Assembly: GCA_027064025.1 (NCBI GenBank)
Contig: JAMOQL010000240.1
Location: 1-33,446 of the forward strand
Source of the DNA: Bacteroidales bacterium
GTDB taxonomy: Bacteria > Bacteroidota > Bacteroidia > Bacteroidales > JAFGXI01
Length of the DNA stretch: 33,446 nucleotides
Reading direction: 5' to 3'
Shown here: piece by piece, positions 17,882-27,800 of the stretch
Layout of the letters: each line of letters opens with the position of its first letter
Position numbering within the stretch: position 1 is the first letter of the stretch
Position numbers and translations under genes: made by a program
Notes under the pieces: generated by a model
Told to the model about the DNA's origin: nothing
Databases searched by the model: none
The model's input: the letters and a program-made list of their open reading frames with translations, nothing else

Positions 17882-18823
17882 ATGAGGACTCCTTTTTGGC
17901 TTATCGTCAGTTTTATTCTAATCACAATTAGTAGTTTTTCGCAAATTACTCGCCAAGAGTATATCGATAAATATAAAGATTTAGCTATTAGAGAAATGAA
18001 CCGTGTGGGTATTCCTGCAAGTATTACTCTTGCACAAGGATTATTGGAATCTGCCAATGGAAACTCTCGTATAGCAGTTAAAGCCAACAATCATTTTGGA
18101 ATTAAATGTCATTCTTCTTGGACTGGAAAAACAATTCGTAGAGATGATGATAAAAAAAATGAATGCTTTAGGAAATACAAAACAGCCTACGATTCTTATA
18201 TGGATCATTCTAATTTTCTAACTAAAGGACCACGTTATGCTTTTTTGTTCGAATACAAAACAACCGATTACAAAAAATGGGCAAAAGGTTTAAAAAAGGC
18301 AGGTTATGCAACAAGTAACACCTATGCTTCTCGATTAATTAAGATTATTGAAGATAATAAACTTTACCTGTACGATACTAACAATAATGCAATAGCACAA
18401 AAAAATAATCCTACAATAAAAGAAAAAAAGAACCGAAAAACACGAAGAATACGAAAGACAAAAGAGGACTATGCGATACAACTTGGTCGTAAAATAAAAA
18501 CCAACAACAGAGTTAAATTTATTGTTGCCAAAAAAGGTGATTCTTATACCAAGCTCATCGATGAATTTCAATTGCTTAGATTCGAATTATACCACTATAA
18601 TGATGCTAAAAAAGGCGATAAAATAAAAACAGGAGATATTGTCTATCTTCAGCCTAAACGAAATAAAAGTGAAAAAGGGAAAGATTTTCATACTGTTAAA
18701 AAAGGAGAAAGTATAAAATCTATCTCGCAGAAATATGCCATAAAATCAAAAAAACTCAGAAAACGAAATCATTTAGAGAAGACTGAAAAATTAAAAGTAG
18801 GACAGAAGCTTAAATTAAGATAA
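17882..18823 (+). CDS. Secreted glucosaminidase with two LysM domains (peptidoglycan hydrolase)
   Basis: A 313-residue protein with a signal peptide (about 1-21). A glucosaminidase domain follows (about 22-170), with LAQGLLESANGNS holding the catalytic-type Glu56 and ANNHFGIKC. Then come a basic, charged linker and two LysM repeats (about 211-255 and 268-313, each starting in a V/KKG(D/E)S pattern). It should cut the glycan backbone of peptidoglycan in the periplasm, with LysM holding it on the wall. It has its own promoter and is followed by two tandem hairpins. It is convergent with dnaJ. Confidence 0.93.
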   Translation: MRTPFWLIVSFILITISSFSQITRQEYIDKYKDLAIREMNRVGIPASITLAQGLLESANGNSRIAVKANNHFGIKCHSSWTGKTIRRDDDKKNECFRKYKTAYDSYMDHSNFLTKGPRYAFLFEYKTTDYKKWAKGLKKAGYATSNTYASRLIKIIEDNKLYLYDTNNNAIAQKNNPTIKEKKNRKTRRIRKTKEDYAIQLGRKIKTNNRVKFIVAKKGDSYTKLIDEFQLLRFELYHYNDAKKGDKIKTGDIVYLQPKRNKSEKGKDFHTVKKGESIKSISQKYAIKSKKLRKRNHLEKTEKLKVGQKLKLR

Positions 18824-18827
18824 AAAG

Positions 18828-18855
18828 AAAGCAGTCTACATTAGTAAACTGCTTT
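18828..18855 (+). terminator. Terminator-like hairpin after the glucosaminidase gene
   Basis: A stem AAAGCAGT (18828-18835) / ACTGCTTT (18848-18855), extendable inward by TAC/GTA pairs across one mismatch, 4 nt after the stop codon. The downstream U-tract is poor, but the A/T-flanked stem would work in either direction between convergent genes. Confidence 0.55.
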
Positions 18856-18874
18856 AAACAAACTATGAGAAACT

Positions 18875-18902
18875 CTTATTAGTATTTGAGAAAACTAATA
18901 AG
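18875..18902. terminator. Second hairpin in the convergent glucosaminidase-dnaJ gap
   Basis: A perfect 9-bp stem CTTATTAGT (18875-18883) / ACTAATAAG (18894-18902) with a 10-nt loop. The stem is AT-rich, with no clean U-tract, so it is a possible terminator or 3'-end stabiliser. The rest of the 185-nt gap holds only A/T-rich sequence including a T8 run near 18946. Confidence 0.4.
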
Positions 18903-19008
18903 AATACAAATATACATATATATATTTCTTCTATAATAAATTAGCTTTTTTTTTGACCAAAGATGTCAATCAATTGATTAATTGCGAAACCATTCCGTAA
19001 TAATTATT

Positions 19009-20169
19009 CTAAAAATAATCTTTCATTCTTTGGAAAAAACCTTTTTCTTCGTGCGATGGATTGGGTTTAAAACTGCTAGAATTCTTTAACTTTTCTATTA
19101 TCTTTTGTTCCTCTTTAGAAACTTTCTTGGGAATCCAAACATTTATTTTCACTAACAAATCTCCAGTTCCATATCTGTTTACATCTGGTAATCCTTTTCC
19201 TTTCAATCTTAATATTTTTCCTGATTGAGTTCCTGAATCGATTCTAACTTTTACTTTTCCGTCTATAGTTGGAATCTCAACTGCTACACCTAAAATAGAT
19301 TCTGGCACTGAAATAAATAAATTATACAATAAATTATTCCCATCTCGAATTAACTCTGGGTGCTTTTCTTCTTCTATTAACACTAATAAATCACCATTTA
19401 CACCACCTCTTCGTGCTGCATTTCCCTTACCCGAAACAGAAAGCTGCATTCCTTCTTCTACTCCAGCAGGAATATTTATTGAAATGACTTCTTGCGAAGA
19501 CATTAGTCCTTCGCCATGACACTTAGTACATTTTGCAGTAATTACTTTTCCATCGCCACCACAAGTGGGACAAACAGAAGCTGTTTGTACCTGTCCTAGT
19601 ATGGTTTGTTGTACACGAGTAACCTGCCCCGCTCCATTACAAGTTGTACAAGTCGAATGGCTATGTTCATCTTTTGCTCCTGAGCCATTACAAGCATCAC
19701 AAGCTACTTTCTTATTAACTTTTATCTTCTTTTCTACTCCTTTAGCAATTTCGCTTAAAGTCAATTTTACACGAACACGTAAATTCGAGCCTTTATTAAC
19801 ACGCTGACGCCTTCCGCCACCTCCAAAACCGCCACCAGAAAATCCACCACCAAAATGACCTCCAAATATATCACCAAAGTTCGAAAAAATATCTTCCATA
19901 TTGAAGCCTCCGCCACCAAAGCCTCCGCCACCTCCAGCAGCACCGCTCATTCCTGCATGTCCAAACTGATCGTAACGTGCTCTTTTGTCATCGTTACTCA
20001 ACACTTCGTATGCTTCGGCAGCCTCTTTAAATTTTTCTTCGGCTTCTTTATTATCTGGGTTTTTATCTGGATGATATTTAATAGCCATCTTTCGATAAGC
20101 TTTTTTCAATTCTACTTTATCAGCAGATTTACTAACTCCTAAAACCTCGTAATAATCTCTTTTCGACAT
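19009..20169 (-). CDS. dnaJ: Chaperone protein DnaJ
   Basis: A 386-residue type-I J protein. The J domain (about 1-70) carries HPD at 33-35. A Gly/Phe-rich linker (about 72-120) leads to the zinc domain (about 144-226) with four CxxCxGxG repeats starting at Cys157, Cys174, Cys200 and Cys214. The C-terminal client-binding domains follow. It delivers unfolded proteins to DnaK and stimulates its ATPase. It follows grpE after 25 nt in one operon. dnaK is not in the window. Confidence 0.98.
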   Translation of the reverse strand: MSKRDYYEVLGVSKSADKVELKKAYRKMAIKYHPDKNPDNKEAEEKFKEAAEAYEVLSNDDKRARYDQFGHAGMSGAAGGGGGFGGGGFNMEDIFSNFGDIFGGHFGGGFSGGGFGGGGRRQRVNKGSNLRVRVKLTLSEIAKGVEKKIKVNKKVACDACNGSGAKDEHSHSTCTTCNGAGQVTRVQQTILGQVQTASVCPTCGGDGKVITAKCTKCHGEGLMSSQEVISINIPAGVEEGMQLSVSGKGNAARRGGVNGDLLVLIEEEKHPELIRDGNNLLYNLFISVPESILGVAVEIPTIDGKVKVRIDSGTQSGKILRLKGKGLPDVNRYGTGDLLVKINVWIPKKVSKEEQKIIEKLKNSSSFKPNPSHEEKGFFQRMKDYF

Positions 20170-20194
20170 ATCCTAATTTTCTGTAATTCCAATA

Positions 20195-20749
20195 TTATTC
20201 TCCAACTACGACTTTTGCAAATCGCATAACTTTATCGTTGTGTAAGTATCCTTTCTCTATTACATCAACCACTTTCCCTTTTAAATCTTCTTCTGGTGCT
20301 GGTATTTTGGTTAAGGCCTCATGAAAATCTGTATCAAACTCTTTACCTTTAGCCTCCATAGACTTAACACCTTTTTTTTCAAGAAAGTCTTTAAACGAGT
20401 TGTATATCAGATCGATACCTTCTCTAACAGCAGCGATATCTTCTGTTTTGGAACTAGCATCAATCGCTCTCTCAAAATTATCTATTACAGGAAGTAAGGC
20501 TTGTAAGATATCTGCTCCACCCGATTTCATCAGCTCAATCTTTTCGTTTAATGTTCGCTTTCGATAATTGTCGAATTCAGCCTGTAAACGAATATGCTTA
20601 TCTGTAATCTCTGCCAACTTTTCGCCAAGCTCCTCTATCTGCACTGACTTATCGTCAGCCTTTTTAACTTTGGCTTTTTTAGTTGTCTTGGCTTTTTTAG
20701 TTTTAGTATCTTTTATCTCTTGAGTTTTATCTTCTTTCTTTGTTTTCAT
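20195..20749 (-). CDS. grpE: Nucleotide exchange factor GrpE
   Basis: The preferred start is the ATG at 20749, giving 184 residues beginning MKTKKEDKTQ. The frame stays open to 20827, but that extension (MCCQNGKKNA...) would overlap the predicted sigma-54-type promoter, so it is unlikely to be translated. The protein has a Lys-rich N-terminus, a long coiled coil with RLQAEFDNYRKRT, and a beta domain with FDTDFHEALTKIPAPE and a KGYLHNDKVMRFAKVVV C-terminus. It releases ADP from DnaK. It is the first gene of the grpE-dnaJ operon. Confidence 0.96.
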   Translation of the reverse strand: MKTKKEDKTQEIKDTKTKKAKTTKKAKVKKADDKSVQIEELGEKLAEITDKHIRLQAEFDNYRKRTLNEKIELMKSGGADILQALLPVIDNFERAIDASSKTEDIAAVREGIDLIYNSFKDFLEKKGVKSMEAKGKEFDTDFHEALTKIPAPEEDLKGKVVDVIEKGYLHNDKVMRFAKVVVGE

Positions 20750-20797
20750 GCTAAAATATTTTTTGTTCTTACGCGCAATTTCCAACAATATTGCCAA

Positions 20798-20813
20798 AGC
20801 ATTTTTTTTGCCA
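20798..20813 (-). promoter_or_regulatory. Putative sigma-54 (RpoN) promoter for grpE-dnaJ
   Basis: On the minus strand, TGGCA with GG at 20812-20811 is followed after exactly 10 nt by GC at 20800-20799, in the frame TGGCA-N7-TGCT. That is the spacing demanded by sigma-54 (-24 GG / -12 GC), and it differs from the consensus at only a few less conserved bases. A near-palindrome TGTCA-N3-TGGCA (20821-20809) overlaps the -24 side. Transcription would start near 20788, about 39 nt before the ATG at 20749. Sigma-54 is present in many Bacteroidota, but its use here is inferred. Confidence 0.5.
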
Positions 20814-20853
20814 TTCTGACAGCACAAAACTACATATTGTAATCAAGAATTAT

Positions 20854-20861
20854 TAACTTTG
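20854..20861 (+). promoter_or_regulatory. -7 box (TAnnTTTG) before the AIM24-like gene
   Basis: TAACTTTG matches the Bacteroidota -7 consensus, 31 nt before the ATG at 20893. A TTG at 20837-20839 is only 14 nt upstream, shorter than usual for a -33 element. Confidence 0.48.
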
Positions 20862-20892
20862 GAACTATTGTTTAATTCTAAAAATAAAAAAT

Positions 20893-21657
20893 ATGCAATC
20901 ACACGAAGTAGATTATAAAATTATAGGACATGATATACAAATGGTCGAAATAGAGCTAGACCCTCAAGAAACAGTGATAGCTGAAGCAGGTGCGATGCTA
21001 TATATGCGAGAAGGTATTGAGTTTGAAACTAAAATGGGCGATGGTTCAAATCCCAATCAAGGTTTCTTTGGTAAACTTGGTTCTATGGCAAGTCGTGCTA
21101 TTTCTGGGGAATCGTTGTTTATGACTCATTTTACACATAGAGGTATAGGAAAATCACAAGTGGCTTTCTCTGCTCCTTATCCAGGTACTATTATTCCAGT
21201 AGATTTAAAAAAAACTGGAGGCTCACTTATTGTTCAAAAAGATGGCTTTTTATGTGCAGCTTTAGGCACCAAAATATCAATGTATTTTAACAAAAAATTA
21301 GGTGCTGGATTTTTTGGCGGTGAGGGTTTTATCTTACAAAAAATACAAGGAGATGGATTAGCCTTTGTTCATGCAGGAGGAACTCTAATTGAGCATAACC
21401 TACAAAATGAAACGATTCGTGTAGATACAGGTTGCGTTGTTGCTTTCGAAGAATCAATAGACTTTAGCATAGAAACTTCTGGTGGCCTAAAATCAATGAT
21501 GTTTGGTGGTGAGGGTATTTTCTTATCTACCTTAAGAGGGACAGGTAAAGTTTGGTTACAGTCTATGCCATTTAGCAAATTGGTTCAAGCAATATCACCT
21601 GGTAGTCCAGAATCTAAAAGAGGCAAAAGTTCAATGATTGGGGGATTATTAGATTAA
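20893..21657 (+). CDS. TIGR00266/AIM24-family protein
   Basis: A 254-residue protein of the TIGR00266 (AIM24-like) family. It has the AEAGAMLYM segment near residues 30-38, Gly-rich loops ([31 protein letters not shown]) and the C-terminal [14 protein letters not shown]. The fold is a beta-sandwich with pseudo-trimeric symmetry. Family members are widespread, and their molecular function is not known. It has no signal peptide or membrane segment. It stands alone, divergent from grpE-dnaJ, with no convincing terminator in the 113-nt gap downstream. Confidence 0.9.
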   Translation: MQSHEVDYKIIGHDIQMVEIELDPQETVIAEAGAMLYMREGIEFETKMGDGSNPNQGFFGKLGSMASRAISGESLFMTHFTHRGIGKSQVAFSAPYPGTIIPVDLKKTGGSLIVQKDGFLCAALGTKISMYFNKKLGAGFFGGEGFILQKIQGDGLAFVHAGGTLIEHNLQNETIRVDTGCVVAFEESIDFSIETSGGLKSMMFGGEGIFLSTLRGTGKVWLQSMPFSKLVQAISPGSPESKRGKSSMIGGLLD

Positions 21658-21770
21658 TAAGTTTAAATGATAAAAAAAGCCGATAAAATTAATTTATTTC
21701 TGTTTGCATAGGAGTAATTAATAAAATATATAAGTACGATTAATTGGTGTTGCTTTAATAATAGATTACT

Positions 21771-23207
21771 TTGAAAAAAAACATAACTACAATATTATTG
21801 ATTATATTTATTGTTTTTACAGTATCTTCTCAAAATTCTGATGATAATAACAAATACTATAAAGCAAAAACTAATATAGAAAATGCAATGCCTGATTTAG
21901 CAATGCCTGATTTATTCTTTTTATTAAAAAATAATAATATATCGAATTCTTTTAGAGACTCCATAAAAATATTACTTGTTGAAGGGTATAGACAAAAGAA
22001 AGATTTTGAAAAAGGCGTAAATATGTTATATGAAATATTTCCAAATTCTATAAATAACAAATATACAAAAGCAAGAGCATATAATAGATTAGCAGCTCTT
22101 TATGATGAGTGGTATTTATTTGGAGAAAGTAGATTTGATTCAACTATTAAATATTCAAATAAATGTATTCAGATAGCAAAAAAGAATAACTATACAAAAT
22201 TATTAGCATCATCACAAAATGAATTAGGATATTTATTTTGCAAGTTTAATAAACTTGAAGAAGCTGAAAAACTTCTGTTAAATGCTCATAATATTTTTCA
22301 AAAAAATAAACTTCTTTTATATTCGGCCAATGTCTCAATTAACCTAAGTAATCTATATGTTAAAAAGAAAGATTATGAAAAAGCATTGAAGATTGTCGAT
22401 GAATCGTGTACAAAGATTGACCTAGAAAAGAATCGAAATATGTTTATGCGTTTGTATCTCCAAAAAGCATCAGTTTACGAAAAATGGGGAAAAGCAGATT
22501 CGGCACTTAAATATATGAATAAAGGTAGAATTGCTCAAAAACACTTTTTTCTCGATAAGATGGATAAGCGGGTCTACGAAATGTCTGCCAAATACGAATT
22601 ACAACAAAAAGAACATAGAATTGAACAACAAAGACTTCTAAATTTTAAAAAGCAGAAAGAGAACCGTTATCTAATTATTCTTATTACAGCATTATTTATT
22701 ATTTTTATAATTAGTGTAATTGTTTTTTATTTAATTAGAAAAACTTTAAAACAAAAAAATAATTTAAAAGAAATTGATAATCAATTATTGAATGAACGTA
22801 TTGCACATAAAAACAAAGAGCTTTCAACTGCCATTGCTCATTCTGTTTCCTATAACGAAGTCCTTGAATCTGTAAAAAAAGCATTGTCATCTAAAGATAA
22901 AGAAGATACTATTAAAATAATTAATGCCAATATTAACACCGAGCAAAATTGGCAAAGATTTCTTCTTAATTTCAATCAATTGTATCCAAATTTCTTTTCT
23001 AATTTGAAAATGGCTCACCCCAATTTAACAGAGAGTGAAACCAAATTGTCTGCTTTATTAAAGATGAATTTAAAATCGAGAGAAATTGCAGGTGTTTTAA
23101 ACATTGCTCTGACTTCAGTAAACAAGAATCGTCAACGCCTACGAAAAAAACTAAACCTACAAGCTGAGATGGATATAAATCTGTATTTATCTAAGTTGCA
23201 AAAATAA
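21771..23207 (+). CDS. Membrane-spanning TPR sensor with C-terminal LuxR-like helix-turn-helix
   Basis: A 478-residue protein. A signal-like hydrophobic N-terminus (about 4-20) precedes a TPR-rich region (about 55-270) with repeats such as SQNELGYLFCKFNKLEEAEKLL and ANVSINLSNLYVKKKDYEKALKI. A Gln/Glu-rich coiled segment leads to one transmembrane helix (about 300-322), another coiled segment, and a LuxR-like DNA-binding domain (about 418-470, LTESETKLSALLKMNLKSREIAGVL...). TPRs would face the periplasm and the HTH the cytoplasm, so it acts as a membrane-tethered regulator. The start is TTG at 21771: an in-frame stop lies at 21762 and no ATG would keep the leader. It precedes the secreted esterase gene by 152 nt, and a regulatory link is plausible but unproven. 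Confidence 0.82.
   Translation: MKKNITTILLIIFIVFTVSSQNSDDNNKYYKAKTNIENAMPDLAMPDLFFLLKNNNISNSFRDSIKILLVEGYRQKKDFEKGVNMLYEIFPNSINNKYTKARAYNRLAALYDEWYLFGESRFDSTIKYSNKCIQIAKKNNYTKLLASSQNELGYLFCKFNKLEEAEKLLLNAHNIFQKNKLLLYSANVSINLSNLYVKKKDYEKALKIVDESCTKIDLEKNRNMFMRLYLQKASVYEKWGKADSALKYMNKGRIAQKHFFLDKMDKRVYEMSAKYELQQKEHRIEQQRLLNFKKQKENRYLIILITALFIIFIISVIVFYLIRKTLKQKNNLKEIDNQLLNERIAHKNKELSTAIAHSVSYNEVLESVKKALSSKDKEDTIKIINANINTEQNWQRFLLNFNQLYPNFFSNLKMAHPNLTESETKLSALLKMNLKSREIAGVLNIALTSVNKNRQRLRKKLNLQAEMDINLYLSKLQK
21885..21914 (+). repeat. Perfect 15-bp tandem duplication inside the sensor gene
   Basis: The unit GCAATGCCTGATTTA occurs twice in direct contact (21885-21899 and 21900-21914). It keeps frame and doubles the peptide AMPDL just after the leader region. 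Confidence 0.9.
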
Positions 23208-23323
23208 CACTTCTTGTATTAGTCATAATAATAGATGGTTAAGGTCTATTTTGCAAGATAATTTTTAACACTGTCTTATATATTGTCCTACTGTTTATTT
23301 AGGTTTTTACACCTTCTGTAAGG

Positions 23324-23331
23324 TATCTTTG
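23324..23331 (+). promoter_or_regulatory. -7 box (TAnnTTTG) for the esterase/giant-protein operon
   Basis: TATCTTTG matches the Bacteroidota -7 consensus, 28 nt before the ATG at 23360. The upstream -33 position is only T-rich. The remainder of this 152-nt gap shows no terminator for the sensor gene. Confidence 0.5.
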
Positions 23332-23359
23332 AAGTCAAAGTTTAATAATACCGCTATTT

Positions 23360-24865
23360 ATGCAAATAAAAAATATTTTATTAGGATTCTTAATGTTATT
23401 CGTATTACTAGCTTATACTCAAGATTATCGATATATCAATACTATTTTTGGTAGTTCTACGCTTATAAGTGATGTCCAATATGCAAGTGCATCAGCTCTG
23501 AATAACCCTTATTCAGATGAGTCGTCAACTACTGTAACAAATCTTTTAATGGATATTTATCAACCAGCAGGAGATGTCTTAACCAACAGACCTGTAATTG
23601 TTTTTGCCCATGGTGGTGGTTTTGTAGATGGAAACAAAAATGTAGATGACATGACTGCTTTTTGCGACACTTTTGCTCGCAAAGGATATGTTACAGTTTC
23701 GATAGATTATAGGCAGGGTGTAGAAGTCGTTGATAATGGAGACATGCATTATACCCGAGCTGCGTATAGAGGCCTACAAGATGGACGTTCTGCGATACGG
23801 TTTTTGAGAGCAAATGCAGCGACTTATGGAATTGATCCAAATAGAATCTATTGGGGAGGTAATTCAGCTGGTTCATTTATAGGGCTCAATAGTATATTTA
23901 TGGAAGATGCTGAAAAACCAGATGATGCCGCAGCTGTAAGCTATACTATTACTATATTGGGTGTGCCAACAAATTACACAGGTCCCGATTTAGGGAGTCT
24001 AGATATTGGAGATAATTTAACAGAAAGTGGAATTCCAAATGCTGTTATGGCCTGCTGGGGCGGTGTAGCAGATACGCTTGCAATAAATACCATTAATAGC
24101 ACACCTGTATTTTTAATTCATGGAACGGCAGACCAAATTGTTCCTTTCAATTCTGGAGCCCCATTTGGTTTAAGTGGGATTTCTTCAGTATATGGTAGTA
24201 ATTCAATAGGCATACGATTAAATACAATTGACTTACCTGCACATATGACTTATTTTGTTTCAGGAGAAGACCACGAATTTTATGGCGTAAACAATGGAGA
24301 TTGGACCGATGGTGAAGGAGGAAACGAATATTGGGACACAGTAGTAACAAAAGCAACATTATTCTACTGGTTGCAACATAAACCTATAGCAGATTTCACC
24401 TATATAAGCAATAGCTTAGATCTAGATTTTTCAGACGCTAGTGTCGGAGCATTATCTTGGCGTTGGGATTTTGGCGATGGAACAATAAGTTCACTTCAAA
24501 ATCCTCAACATACATTCTCAACTACGGGCAATTATTCTGTGAGCTTATACATAGAAAATGAAATAAATTCTTGGGATACCATATCATACAATATTTCTGT
24601 AGATACAGATATTAGTGTTGTAGAAACGAATAATTCACAAGTGCAAATATACCCAAACCCAAGTACTTTACAATTAATAATTGATAATGGAGAAATAATA
24701 ATTAAAAACATACAGGTATACAATATTGCAGGTAAACTTATTGAAGAATTTAGAATTAAGGATTCAAAATATATAATTTCAATGGAAACTTGGGAAACAG
24801 GAATTTATTATTTAAGAATACAGACAGACAAAAAAATAATAGCAGAAAAGATTATAAAGGAATAA
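23360..24865 (+). CDS. Secreted alpha/beta-hydrolase (carboxylesterase-like) with PKD and type IX sorting domains
   Basis: A 501-residue protein with a signal peptide (about 1-20). An alpha/beta-hydrolase domain (about 55-335) has the oxyanion HGGG (84-87), the nucleophile elbow GNSAG with Ser169, and an HGTAD loop with Asp258. His305 lies in GEDHEF. All parts of a catalytic triad are present. A PKD domain follows (about 342-417, with WRWDFGDGTISSLQNPQHTF), then a type IX C-terminal sorting domain (about 429-501, starting QIYPNPS). The protein should be exported by the type IX system and left on or released from the cell surface. Ester or lipid substrates are possible; none is determined. The giant gene follows after 16 nt, in the same operon. 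Confidence 0.9.
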   Translation: MQIKNILLGFLMLFVLLAYTQDYRYINTIFGSSTLISDVQYASASALNNPYSDESSTTVTNLLMDIYQPAGDVLTNRPVIVFAHGGGFVDGNKNVDDMTAFCDTFARKGYVTVSIDYRQGVEVVDNGDMHYTRAAYRGLQDGRSAIRFLRANAATYGIDPNRIYWGGNSAGSFIGLNSIFMEDAEKPDDAAAVSYTITILGVPTNYTGPDLGSLDIGDNLTESGIPNAVMACWGGVADTLAINTINSTPVFLIHGTADQIVPFNSGAPFGLSGISSVYGSNSIGIRLNTIDLPAHMTYFVSGEDHEFYGVNNGDWTDGEGGNEYWDTVVTKATLFYWLQHKPIADFTYISNSLDLDFSDASVGALSWRWDFGDGTISSLQNPQHTFSTTGNYSVSLYIENEINSWDTISYNISVDTDISVVETNNSQVQIYPNPSTLQLIIDNGEIIIKNIQVYNIAGKLIEEFRIKDSKYIISMETWETGIYYLRIQTDKKIIAEKIIKE

Positions 24866-24881
24866 TAATAAATATATAATT

Positions 24882-27800
24882 ATGAAAAACAATTTACTAC
24901 GTATCCTAATAGCTATAATAATAGTTTTGGGAAACTTTCAAAGCATTTTTGCTCAAACATGTATAAGTGATTGGCAGGATATTGATGCACCATATTACGC
25001 AACCGATTTCGAAAGAGATTCCTATGTTAGAATTAACTCTCCAAATACTACGGATGGGATGCAAAATTACATGGACGAAGATTTTACTTTGGAGTTTTGG
25101 GTTTATCCACAATGGAATAAAGATGAAGAAAAATATCATTTTATGTTTGGATATGGCCGCTGGGATGATGATTTTAATTCTTTTCTTGTTGCTTTTGAAA
25201 GTAAAGATGTAAGCGGATGGGCTATACGAGTTTCTGATGGAAACGATTCGGGAAGTAACACAGATTTAATGTGGGAAATGACTCGAACAGAATATGAAGA
25301 AGAGTGGAAAGAACAATGGAACCATATCACTATTACTTTTGATTCTCCCAGTAATACTGATGCAGATGGAACAGTTCGCTTATATGTAAATAATGAGTGG
25401 AAAAAGACTCAAACAGGTTTCGACTTAATTAGTTATTCTAGTAATGATGCTAATTATGACAGACAAACTTATTGCTATTGGGGAGAGGGACTAGGAAGTT
25501 CAAGCAGCGAAGATCACGATGAGTCATTTTATGGATATATGTCTGGTTTTAGATTATGGGATAAAGACCTAACCTTAGATGAAATGGGTTATATTTGGAA
25601 TAAATCATTTGAGAGTGAAGGAACTTTTAACGATACTTGTAGTTATTTGCACGATCATTTAATTGTTAACGAACGTAGAACTTATTCTAGCTCAGATAAC
25701 TACAATATATACTCAACTACAAATCCATCTTTAGGAATAGGAATGTATGAGTTTAATATGAATTCTAATTATAATCATTACCACCCCTCCAAACCACCAA
25801 AGGTTTTTAATCTTACAACATCTAAAACTTGTGATGAAAACAGATTAGATTGGGATAAAGATAATCATGGAACAGCATATGTATATAGAAAAAGAATAAC
25901 ATCTCCTGCCGAAAGTAATTTTACATTATTGTGTAGAACCAATTCTAACTATTACATAGATGAAAATATTGAAGATGCAATAGAGTACGAATACAAAGTT
26001 GAGAATAATTGGTATAATCATAGAGACCCTCTTAATTCAAATGAAGGGGTTTATTCATCAGAATACGAAACAGTATCAATGATTTCGAAGAGGTACGCTC
26101 AAGTTCAGAATTTTCAAATAGGAAATCAACTGTGTAATGGTGATGTATATTTAGAATGGCATTTGCTGGAGCTAACACCAAATGAATATAATATTCAATA
26201 TAAAGTTGAAAATGGCTCATGGGCGACCCTTGAGAATGGAATTGCAAGTACAACATCAGATTATACGCATCATGTTAGTGTAGCAGATTATGGAAAATCA
26301 ATAGCTTATAGAATTGATGGAGGAGGAGATGGTTGTACTAATTATAGTGCTATAGTATATAGTAGTGGTAATAAGCCTTGTACTAAAAATCCAGAAGCAG
26401 TTGTTTCCGATACTATTAATGGAAATATAAAGGTGACTTGGGACTTTGTTAACGACGATGGAGGAGGACCACCAACCGACTTCAAAATTTATAGAAGAGT
26501 AGGTCTTACCGGATCTTATGACCCTTTAGCCGATAATATTAGTGCAAACGATCGTGAATATATAGATGTTGAGGCATCGATGTGTGTAGATTATTACTAC
26601 AAAGTAGAAGCTTACAACGATTGTAACAATAACGATGGAGGCTATGCTTCAACTGCTGATGCAACAAATCTGCCAGTTAAATTCGATAATGTTTTTACTT
26701 ATGTAGAAAATTCGGAAACCAAATCATATTTTGATGCTTCTAAAGGCTATTATAATCAAAAAGTGACCGTTGAGTGGGAAGCCAATCCTAATAAAATAGG
26801 AGATATTGATACCTATGAAATCTACAGAAAGAGATCAGGAGAATCTTATACTTTATTAGCAACTATAAATAACCAAAATGCTAGTTTTTACGAAGATAAT
26901 ACAACCGAAGCTAACGAATTGTACGAATATTTAATTAGAGCCTTGGGTGATTGTGCAGGCACACAAACAATATCCGACTCTATTACAACTATTGGTTTTA
27001 GAACTAGCACAGGAATAGTTGCAGGAAAAATTACTTATCAAGGGGGTAATACTGTGGAAAATGCAGAAGTAAGAATCAGCTCTACAGAAAGTATCCAAGC
27101 CAATAGTTTAGAATTTGATGGACTAAATGATTATATGGGAACCGATGCCTTTGCAAATGATTCTTTAATGTATAAACCATTTTCAATAGATACTTGGATA
27201 AAACCAGAGTTGATGCAGTCTCAAGAAAAGAAAATTATCTTTTCAGGTTATTCAGGAATTATATATTTAGCACTAAAAAATATGCACCCAATATGTGGTA
27301 TTAACGAACATATTATTGGAGGAACAGAGCCGGAAAACCCAATTGTTACAATAGAAAGCGACACTGCTCTTGAGGCAGGAACATGGTATCATTTAGCCAT
27401 TAACTTTTTACCAAGTACAGGACAATTCCAACTGTACATTAATGGCGAATTGGAACAAGAAACTGTAGTGAATGATCCTATAGCAACCCTTATGGGGATA
27501 GGTGTCGATACATTAAATCTTCATGGCGCTTATCAATTAACTATTGGTTCTGCTAATGGAAACTCAAATTTCTATTCAGGATTAATGGATGAAATAAGAA
27601 TCTGGCAAGAGTATAGAACCCCTGAAAAAATTCAAGCAGATTATATTCGTATTTTAGCTGGCGACGAACAGAATCTAAAAGGTTATTACCGTTTAGACGA
27701 AAGTTTTGGGTACGCAGCCTACGATATTTCTAAAAATGATGGAGAATTTAATAAGAAGCATCTTGAGATTCCTGTTGGAAGCGAAAGCGATTTTCCTGAA

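Noticed and set aside
17806-18090. A 94-codon minus frame over the glucosaminidase start
   Set aside because: It overlaps the signal peptide and catalytic domain of a clear gene and the best promoter in the window on the opposite strand.
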